Source: Terriglobia bacterium
GTDB lineage: Bacteria; Acidobacteriota; Terriglobia; UBA7540
NCBI GenBank assembly: GCA_030037755.1
Contig: JASHQD010000424.1
Location: 1-32,897 of the forward strand
Reading direction: 5' to 3'
Length of the DNA: 32,897 bases
Positions 26,801 through 32,897 of this stretch are shown here, in pieces (position 1 is the first letter of the stretch; the number at the start of each line of letters is the position of its first letter). Made by a program: the position numbers and the translations under genes. The notes beneath the pieces are model-generated. The model was not told where the DNA came from, made no database searches, and saw only the letters and a list, made by a program, of their open reading frames with translations.

Positions 26801-27346
26801 GTAACTCTGACCAACACTGGAAACGTGACATTGAACATCACCAACGTGTCGATCTCGGGGGCATTCAAGCTTCAGAACAACTGCGGATCGACTTTGACGG
26901 CGGGCAACAATTGCACGATGCTTATCGCCTTCAAGCCGACCGGGGTCGGGAGCTTTTCAGGCAGCCTCTCGGTGACCGACAACGCTCCGGGCAGCCCGCA
27001 AACCGTTTCGCTCTCAGGCGCGGGCACCCTCGTGGTGCTTTCGCCGGCAAGCTTGAGCTTCGGGAGCGTGGCGGTAGGCCAGAGCAGTACTCCACAAAAC
27101 ATTTCGGTTGAGAACAGATCGACGACGCTCACGCTAACGATCAGCAGCATCACTATCGCCGGCAATGATCCCAACGACTTCTCGCAGACGAACAACTGCC
27201 CATCGAGCCTGCCGTCGCAGTCGACCTGCACCGTGACCGTCACCTTCACGCCCCAGGTGACCGGATCGCTCACGGCGCAGTTGCAGGTGGCGGACAACGG
27301 AGGCGGCAGCCCGCAGATCGCGTCGCTCTCGGGTATGGGGAACTGA
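23876..27346 (+). CDS. Secreted FG-GAP/VCBS repeat protein with C-terminal choice-of-anchor D domains
   Basis: AGGAGG 8 nt before GTG 23876; signal peptide ...LLCLAAAAMLATPAAAQ; 13 LLGNGNGTF/DFNNDGxxDLA units; four [ST]L.F...VG....Q..T.TN.G type repeats. Confidence 0.92.
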   Translation: MRSEHGRACGAVRTAISCGLLCLAAAAMLATPAAAQEYIFNRVDFPVDSSPRGAVSADFNNDGRPDLAIVNEASNNVSILLGQTSGSFGTASNYATGTGPYGIVAGDFNNDGNQDLAITNVFDNTVSILLGNGNGTFTVKSVPTVGELPVAIVAGDFNNNGNLDLAVTNMAGNSVSVLFGNGDGTFQNQEVYSLTGCSNSGGPSDCEPRAIVAGFFNGDNNLDLVVADNGGNALSVLLGSSTGTFTVQSTQYATGNQPFWIATADFNGDHILDLAVANNFDDTVSVLLGNGNGTFQTQVVQNLAQGAAPDYVWAGPLTAIGPASIVTANQGTNTISVLVGQGNGTFVNHQDYATGNFPYSLASNDFNGDGVPDFAISNTTSNTVTVLLGDGDNTFTERKVTNVGSGPEGVAVGNLNGDSNLDAAVADFTANSVQVLFGNGDGTFTTGPTLATGTGPTSVAIGDFNNDGILDIATANSANTVSVMLGTGDGNFGTHVDYAIGNTGTCSGGIGLAAANLTNNGDLDLVATNCNANTVSVLLGNGNGTFQTHQDYPVGTTPVAVAIADFNNNGILDLAVANSVGNTISVLLGTGTGTFSPPTSYICGYDPLGIAVGDFNNDGNPDIATANSGGGSVAILLGNGNGTFQNHMNFTVPGANNLAVGNFNSDNNLDVVVTSSQSFEVNDVEYSVGAASILFGNGNGTLLPPIEYGLGTKPFAVATGTFDTAGGTDFIATSFGSNAVGVFVNLPSIGLYPASFDFPNTGVGQQSSQTLTITNSGVTPLSISSLLTSGNYNEQGGNCVTTLQPATNCTATVTFVPTTTGTQTGTLTVNDNAPASPQALPLTGVGTSSGVTLSTSSLIFPNTPVGTSSASMPVTVTNNGSTTVTITSITTPSEYPETNTCGTSLGANQSCQINVTFSPTQEGTVSGTLTVTDSASNSPQTASLTGVGTEAIAQLLPTTINFGDELVNTTTPTQTVTLTNTGNVTLNITNVSISGAFKLQNNCGSTLTAGNNCTMLIAFKPTGVGSFSGSLSVTDNAPGSPQTVSLSGAGTLVVLSPASLSFGSVAVGQSSTPQNISVENRSTTLTLTISSITIAGNDPNDFSQTNNCPSSLPSQSTCTVTVTFTPQVTGSLTAQLQVADNGGGSPQIASLSGMGN

Positions 27347-27350
27347 CGCG

Positions 27351-27504
27351 CTGTAGCGGCGCTCTATGAGCGCCGGATTTGCAGTCGGTACGCTTGGCGC
27401 GGGCGTCCTCGCCCGCGCTTGCGCGCCTGGCACAGGCGCGCTACAGCCGGTCGGCGGTCATCGACCGCTACGCCTCCTCGGCGGTGGGGACACCGCCGCT
27501 ACAG
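27351..27504. repeat. Array of five distinct hairpins bounded by a 10-bp inverted repeat
   Basis: Ends CTGTAGCGGC (27351-27360) and GCCGCTACAG (27495-27504) are exact reverse complements; inside are five perfect stems of 6-9 bp with different sequences (see findings). Confidence 0.85.
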
Positions 27505-28347
27505 AGATCGCGCGGCAATCTTCAGCATCGATCGCAGCAGTTCTCGATAGAGCGGCAGCAGGTCCGGAGCATCCCTGCGCAGCGCCGCCCGATGCTTGCG
27601 GATGGTCGACCAGTCGCCGCGCGACGCCGGTCCGGTGAGTGACCGCCGCGCGCCGAGCCGTCCGAAGTTCGCCGCGGTCTCAGCCACGAATCCTGCCAGC
27701 ATCCTGCGCGCTTGACGCGGCAGCACACCGCTCGATCTCATCAGCCGTTCCGCGCTCTCCATCAGCGTCACGACTCCTGCACAAGCGATCACGGCGGCGG
27801 CGTGATAGGCGGGTTTGTGCTGCGATTCGATGTTCAGGACCGTCCCTCGCAGCGAGCGCACCCAGCGGCGCGCGAGCCGCACGGCTTCAGGGTCGCCTTC
27901 AATGGCCCAGAAGCAACCGGTGAGATTCTGAACGCCGGCTTCGCGGCTGGGAACGGTCTGCAGGGGATGCATCGAGGCCGCGGACGCGCCGCGCCGCCGA
28001 AAAGGCTGGAGCACCGAAGCCTCGCCGCCCGCCGGCCATGCGCCGCTGGTGTGCAGCACCATGCAGCCCTTCCAACTCGGGCGCAGTTTGGCCATTGACC
28101 GCGCGACTTCGGGCAAGGCTGAGTCGGATGTGGTGAGCAGCAGGACGCGCGCACCGTCGAGTTCCCGCGAATCGAGCGTAACCGCACCGCCCAGACCGAT
28201 GAATCGCGCGGCACTCCGCGCGGCGGAAAGACGTCGAGCCGCAATCCACTCAATGCGCACAGCCGCGTCCACCAACAGGCAGCCCAGGGCCTGGCCAATC
28301 CGTCCCGGCCCGACGAGCGCAACTGAAGGTGCGTTAGTGTCCTTCAT
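27499..28347 (-). CDS. Rossmann-like and DUF2520 domain-containing protein
   Basis: SVALVGPGRIGQALGCLLVDA Rossmann motif; FRRRGASAASMHPLQTVPSREAGVQNLTGCFWAIEGDPEAVRLARRWVRSLRG and HKPAYHAAAVIACAGVVTLMESAERL. Confidence 0.9.
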   Translation of the reverse strand: MKDTNAPSVALVGPGRIGQALGCLLVDAAVRIEWIAARRLSAARSAARFIGLGGAVTLDSRELDGARVLLLTTSDSALPEVARSMAKLRPSWKGCMVLHTSGAWPAGGEASVLQPFRRRGASAASMHPLQTVPSREAGVQNLTGCFWAIEGDPEAVRLARRWVRSLRGTVLNIESQHKPAYHAAAVIACAGVVTLMESAERLMRSSGVLPRQARRMLAGFVAETAANFGRLGARRSLTGPASRGDWSTIRKHRAALRRDAPDLLPLYRELLRSMLKIAARSL

Positions 28348-28394
28348 AGAGTCCGAAGGTTACTGTGTTTTGAAAAGGATTCCAACACAGAGCA

Positions 28395-28418
28395 CACGGA
28401 GGCCACAGGAACTCCGTG
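28395..28418. repeat. Short inverted repeat in a CACAGAG/CACGGAG-rich intergenic segment
   Basis: CACGGAG (28395-28401), 10-nt loop, CTCCGTG (28412-28418), preceded by AACACAGAGCA. Confidence 0.5.
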
Positions 28419-28476
28419 AACCCTGGGTTTAAAAGCCTTGACGAATGGCGGGCGCTCAACTTCACGGGATTATCTT

Positions 28477-31026
28477 TCAGTGTGGCCTGTCGCCGGAGGA
28501 TCCTTCTTGGGACTTCACCGATTCGCCCGCATTGTTCGCAGCCTGCTCGTGATTCTCGACGCGCAGCTCCAGCGGGGCGGAGGGATGGAACGTGGACGCA
28601 TTCGACTCCACCTGGCCGACCACGTAGATGGGCTGCTCGATGGGCTTCGCCCAGTTCTCGGCGCGCAGCGTGAACGTCCGCGTGGTCTGCGTCTCGGTCA
28701 CGAGCACGCCGTTCAGCCCGACGTTCACCACGCGCACGCCCGGCGGCAGGTTGAGGACGTCGCAGGGCACGCGGCCCTTGAAGCCGTTCTGGCGCTCGAC
28801 GTGCAATGTGACCCTGACTTCCTGGCCGGGTGAAATGGCTATGAGGCTAGGCTCCGCCGTTACCTTCACGTCCGGGGGCGGGATCGCGGCAGCAAGCTCG
28901 AGCGGAGGAGAATCGGCGTTCGCCCGGCGGACGATTTCGCGGCCCTCCACCTCCCCCTTGCCAACGATCTCGATGCGCGCCGCCGGAGCGCCCTCGGGAA
29001 TGTCGGCGGCGGCCGAGAGGATCACGTTGGTCGAATCCTGGCCGGCCGGAATGGCCGCGGCCGAAGCCGCGATGCCGAGCGGCAGTCCCTTCACCTCGAC
29101 GGTGATCGGTCCCTCGTAGCCCCCAAGGCGGTCCGCCCTGACCTCAACCGGCACCGACCCGCCGCGCGGAATGTTCGGATTCGACGGCTCAGCCGCCAGT
29201 TGAAAATCGGGAGAGGCGTCGCGCATGGTGAGCCGGTAAGCAAAATCCGGTCCTTGCAGGTTGCGAACGTCCGCGAGATGCAGGAGGTAGTCTCCATCCT
29301 GCGGCGCAACGAACTCGAGCCGCGAATCGGCGCCGTATCCGGGGCCGCCGTCGTCGTTTCTCCACGTCAACCGGAATACCGGCAGGCCGTTGGGCGGAAA
29401 ATCGGCGCCGGCGGGCAGAATCTGCGCCTTGTAGACCGGCGTGTTGACCGCGTGAACGTCAGGCGAGGTGCCGAGGAAGGCCTCGCGCAGGCCCTCAATG
29501 GACTTCAAATCGACGTCGGCGTCGGGCTGATCGGGCACGTAGGCTATCTCGTCGAGTTCATCGCCAACCATGATGTAGTCGCCCTCGCGAAAGCCGGTGG
29601 TCGAGACCAGCCGGATGCCCGGGGTGCGCGAGTCGCGATCCGACAGGGTAGTCGTGGTCTCGTTCAGGCAGCGCACGGTGGCGCGCGGGATGGGATTGCC
29701 CTGCGCGTCCAGCACCTCGATCACGGAATCGAGCGGAGAGCCGAGCCTGGAAGCCGCAACCGAAATCGTCACGCGCTCGCCCGGGCGCGCGTGGAAGCGG
29801 AAATAGTCCTGGTCGGGCGCCGCCTCCGGCCCATTGTCAATATGGCCATTGACGGTCACCGGCAGCGACACGCGTTGCGCCTGCCCCGGCGCATTGTTGG
29901 GCTCCTGTTCGAGGATTTCGGGCTCATTTCCGACCGCCAGCTTCACTTCATTAAGTGGCCTCAATGTGGTGACCGGCATCACCAGGGGCGTTGTCGTCCA
30001 GCCGCCTGCCGTCTCGGGAGCCTTCACCTTCACAGCACGAATGCCACTCAGGTTCACGCCCTGGACCGCGACATCCTCCGTTCTTCCCGCAGTCACTCCG
30101 AGCGGGAAGACGCCGGTGACGTAGGGCAGGACTCCCGCATTGAGGCGATAAAAGTGGTCTTCGCCGCCGCCCTTCTCGCGATCGCTTATCGCAAGCGTAT
30201 ACGGTCCGTCACGCGGCAGCTTCGCAATCAGCACCGCGTCCGGCTTGTTGCTGCGTTCGCCCCCGCGCGCCAGGATCGCGCCGGAGGCATCCTTCAGAAC
30301 GAGCTCGGATACCAGCTGCGAGCCGAGTTCCGAGGCCACAACCGCGGCGACGAAATCCTCACCCGTGTGGCCATCGAACCGGTAACTGTCGGTATCGCCC
30401 GGCGTTTGGATGGTGCCGACGATCGTCGCGGGCAGGGTGACACCTTGCGCAGCCGCGCCGGCCATCGTTTCGCCAGGATTGCTCCCGGACTTGGGATTTT
30501 CCGCGATTTCAGGCAACGATCCCACATCGAGCACCGCCATGCCGGACGTCCCGAGGGGCGTCTGGACGCGGAACCAGTGGATGCCGGGAACCACGTCCCT
30601 GGCAACGGTCACGTCGAGCTTCGCGGTCTGCTTTTTGCCGAGCGGCACCTGCGCGCCGAGATCCACGCCGGCGCGGGGTCCCTTGATCTTCTCTGGCACG
30701 TCGGTCACTTCGGTGACGCGCGCCGTGATGCCGGGCGCGTCGAAGATGACGGCTTTGGTTCCCGCCAGATTCCTGCCGTCGAGGGTGAAGGTGGCGGTGG
30801 TGCCGCGCTCCATACCGACGGGCCAGACCTTGGAGATTGTGGGTGGGATGATGGGCTCATCGGTGGGCGAAGCTTTGGCGAACGGGACGGCCAGACAGAG
30901 GGCGCCGAGGGCGCAAAAAGCCATGATTCTGAGCCAAAAAGTGCGCAAATCTGCGCGGAAGGGGCGAATTTTGGACCCTGTTTTTGAGGCTAAGTCCCTG
31001 TGCATCAGCAACCTCTTGGCTTTCAC
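28477..31026 (-). CDS. PPC (pre-peptidase C-terminal) domain-containing secreted protein
   Basis: ILEQEPNNAPGQAQRVSLPVTVNGHIDNGPEAAPDQDYFRFHARPGERVTISVAASRLGSPLDSVIEVLDAQG; signal sequence MAFCALGALCLAVPFAKA suggests the true start may be near 30924. Confidence 0.85.
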   Translation of the reverse strand: MKAKRLLMHRDLASKTGSKIRPFRADLRTFWLRIMAFCALGALCLAVPFAKASPTDEPIIPPTISKVWPVGMERGTTATFTLDGRNLAGTKAVIFDAPGITARVTEVTDVPEKIKGPRAGVDLGAQVPLGKKQTAKLDVTVARDVVPGIHWFRVQTPLGTSGMAVLDVGSLPEIAENPKSGSNPGETMAGAAAQGVTLPATIVGTIQTPGDTDSYRFDGHTGEDFVAAVVASELGSQLVSELVLKDASGAILARGGERSNKPDAVLIAKLPRDGPYTLAISDREKGGGEDHFYRLNAGVLPYVTGVFPLGVTAGRTEDVAVQGVNLSGIRAVKVKAPETAGGWTTTPLVMPVTTLRPLNEVKLAVGNEPEILEQEPNNAPGQAQRVSLPVTVNGHIDNGPEAAPDQDYFRFHARPGERVTISVAASRLGSPLDSVIEVLDAQGNPIPRATVRCLNETTTTLSDRDSRTPGIRLVSTTGFREGDYIMVGDELDEIAYVPDQPDADVDLKSIEGLREAFLGTSPDVHAVNTPVYKAQILPAGADFPPNGLPVFRLTWRNDDGGPGYGADSRLEFVAPQDGDYLLHLADVRNLQGPDFAYRLTMRDASPDFQLAAEPSNPNIPRGGSVPVEVRADRLGGYEGPITVEVKGLPLGIAASAAAIPAGQDSTNVILSAAADIPEGAPAARIEIVGKGEVEGREIVRRANADSPPLELAAAIPPPDVKVTAEPSLIAISPGQEVRVTLHVERQNGFKGRVPCDVLNLPPGVRVVNVGLNGVLVTETQTTRTFTLRAENWAKPIEQPIYVVGQVESNASTFHPSAPLELRVENHEQAANNAGESVKSQEGSSGDRPH

Positions 31027-31120
31027 AACTTAAGTCCTTTTCTTTTCAATAACCTAATGGCTTTCGACGCCTATGAAAAACAGAAGTGCGTTTAAAATCA
31101 ACAACCTGATGGCTTCGTTC
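30989..31120. repeat. Degenerate tandem repeat, three copies, ~41-51 nt period
   Basis: CAACCTCTTGGCTTTCAC (31009-31026), ATAACCTAATGGCTTTCGA (31049-31067), ACAACCTGATGGCTTCGTTC (31101-31120), with TAAGTCC-type words upstream of the first two. Confidence 0.6.
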
Positions 31121-31375
31121 GTGCAAAAATGAGCTTTTGCGCGATTCTCAGGCGAACAAAAGGCGAGTAGACCCGCCAGTGGGCTAGACATTTGCGTACT
31201 GCCAAACTCCTGCGGTATATGCGGTCTATACGCCGAGAGATCTTGGACACGGAGACCCTGGTGTTCGGGAACAAAAGTACAAGATTCATATCCCCCATTG
31301 AGGAGTGCCGTCGCGGGCTGCGGTTGATCCTCATCGTGCGATTACCGCCTGTATAAGACCGATAATGCTTAGTAT

Positions 31376-32818
31376 CTACTTAAATTCGGTTGCGCCCCTT
31401 AACCGTTGTATGCCCGCCGTACGCAACTCGCCGGAGCTGGTTGCGCCGTAAACGGTCAGGCTGCCGTCATATCGACCCGCGGCCAACAGACTTCCCGTGC
31501 TGTTGATTCCGAGCGCCTCCACCCAGTCGCGTTGATGATCGATCACCCGGACGGGATTCAGTGTAGCAGCCTCGCGGAAACGGATCGAGCCGTCGGCGGA
31601 ACTGGTGACGATCGTCTTGCCGTCCGGGGACCAGACCAGTGCCAGGATGCTGTCCTCGTCGGCGATCAGCGATTGCACCAGGTGCCCGTCGTTCTCGCCC
31701 AAGCGCCACACGTAGATCGTCTTGTCGTAACCCGCCGCAGCAATCTCGTCGCCCGAAGGAGAATATGCCAGGCTGGTCAAGCCGTCCGACGCGTCGCTCA
31801 ACGTGTAAAGGCGCTGTCCGCTCGCCACGTCCCAGATCTTCACGGTGCGATCCTGCGACGCGGAAGCCAGGCGCTTGCCGTCGGGACTGAAGGCGACGGC
31901 GAACACCGCGTCAATGTGATCCTGCAGCGTCTTCAACTCGGCGCCGGTCGCAGCGTCCCACAGCTTGATGGTTTTATCATAGCTGCCCGAGGCGAGCAGC
32001 TTACCGTCGGGACTCCAGGCCACCGAGTAGATGCAGTCCTTGTGGCCTTGCATCGTGCGCACCAGCGCGTGCGATGTCACGTCCCAAATCTTGATCTCAC
32101 CGCCGCGCTGGCAGGCGCCGCCGGCCGCCGCGAGCAGCTTGCCGTCCGGACTGAAAGCGAGCGAGCGGACGTAGTCGGCGTGGCCGGAGAGTGTGGCGAT
32201 GGCGTGCTCGCCAGCTTGTGCAGTGTCCGTCTTTCCGGCCCAATCGCCTTCGCGGACGGGCTCGATCAGGCGGATCTGTTGATAGCTACCGATTGCCAGC
32301 AGCTTGGCGTCCGGAGAGAATCGTACAGAACTTACGGGCGAGACGACGGGCACTTGAGGCTTGATGTCAGGAACCGGTGTGGGTTGTAGGGAGGCATTGC
32401 CGCGCTCTCCTGCGGCACCGGCCCCGGGCGCGCCGGAGTCGATCCAGGCGGCGATGGTGGCGATGTCGGAGGCGGGGAGTGGATCGCTGTTGAAGGGCAT
32501 TCGCGGCTGGATCTTGCCCTGGAGCATCTGGATCAGGCGGCTTTCGTCAGCCTTGCCGGGCACGATTACGGGGCCGTGCGCACCGCCTTTCATGAGGGAG
32601 TCGTAGGAATCCATGACCAGCCCGCCCATTTTGGCGGTGGCGGAGTGGCAGGCGAGACAGTTCTTCTGGAGAATGGGGGCGACTTGCGTGAACGCGGGCG
32701 TCGAGCCACCGCTTGTCACGGCTCGCAGGCTGGGGCCGGCGCACACTGTTGACAGGAGCGCGGCAAGCAGTGCGACGGGCCGGGCGGGTTGTAACGGGAC
32801 AGGAGCCGCCTTTAGCAC
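31376..32818 (-). CDS. Cytochrome c (PSCyt1-like) and WD40 repeat protein
   Basis: APILQKNCLACHSATAKMGGLVMDSYDSLMKGGAHGPVIVPGKADESRLIQML followed by about seven WD40 blades (FSPDGKLLAS..IKLWDAATG). GTG start at 32818. Confidence 0.92.
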   Translation of the reverse strand: MLKAAPVPLQPARPVALLAALLSTVCAGPSLRAVTSGGSTPAFTQVAPILQKNCLACHSATAKMGGLVMDSYDSLMKGGAHGPVIVPGKADESRLIQMLQGKIQPRMPFNSDPLPASDIATIAAWIDSGAPGAGAAGERGNASLQPTPVPDIKPQVPVVSPVSSVRFSPDAKLLAIGSYQQIRLIEPVREGDWAGKTDTAQAGEHAIATLSGHADYVRSLAFSPDGKLLAAAGGACQRGGEIKIWDVTSHALVRTMQGHKDCIYSVAWSPDGKLLASGSYDKTIKLWDAATGAELKTLQDHIDAVFAVAFSPDGKRLASASQDRTVKIWDVASGQRLYTLSDASDGLTSLAYSPSGDEIAAAGYDKTIYVWRLGENDGHLVQSLIADEDSILALVWSPDGKTIVTSSADGSIRFREAATLNPVRVIDHQRDWVEALGINSTGSLLAAGRYDGSLTVYGATSSGELRTAGIQRLRGATEFK

Positions 32819-32897
32819 CCGAACAACGTTCTCCTTTCCGGCGACAACGAGCTGAGGAACTCATTGATTTCGCGCTCCATCAGCTGTCCCTTTTCTA
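32812..32897 (-). CDS. C-terminal end of an unidentified CDS (continues beyond the right edge)
   Basis: Open frame from the edge: EKGQLMEREINEFLSSLSPERRTLFGC-stop; its stop overlaps the GTG start of the cytochrome c-WD40 gene. Confidence 0.35.
   Translation of the reverse strand, partial: EKGQLMEREINEFLSSLSPERRTLFGC

Noticed and set aside
29200-30987. 595-aa + strand ORF opposite the PPC-domain gene
   Set aside because: Antisense to a well supported secreted protein; no recognisable domain.

Overview
High-GC bacterial window; gene content and repeat style suggest an acidobacterium-like genome (inference). From left to right it contains: the 5' end of an ISNCY-like transposase running off the left edge; a + strand operon of an RsbW-type kinase, a STAS protein, MlaE, MlaF, MlaD, a PqiC-like lipoprotein and a SpoIIE/RsbU-type phosphatase, i.e. 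an MCE/Mla lipid-transport system bracketed by a complete partner-switching module; a long - strand block of a REC-glutaredoxin-like-TrxR-like fusion, a cNMP-binding histidine kinase, a tandem UspA, an EmrB-type MFS pump, a cytidylate-kinase-like protein, TolC and EmrA/HlyD; a - strand metabolic/stress block (DUF302, two alpha/beta hydrolases, a diheme P460-type protein, a ketose-bisphosphate aldolase, Dps, an ECF sigma factor, an OprB-like porin); a large FG-GAP/VCBS plus choice-of-anchor-D secreted protein; a DUF2520 protein; and a PPC-domain protein next to a cytochrome c-WD40 protein. The strongest leads are the Mla/partner-switch operon, a 154-bp array of five different perfect hairpins bounded by a 10-bp inverted repeat and filling a convergent intergenic gap (27351-27504), and the REC-TrxR-like fusion that has lost its redox cysteines. 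No tRNA, rRNA or CRISPR array was found. All calls are by eye from sequence; no database search was run.
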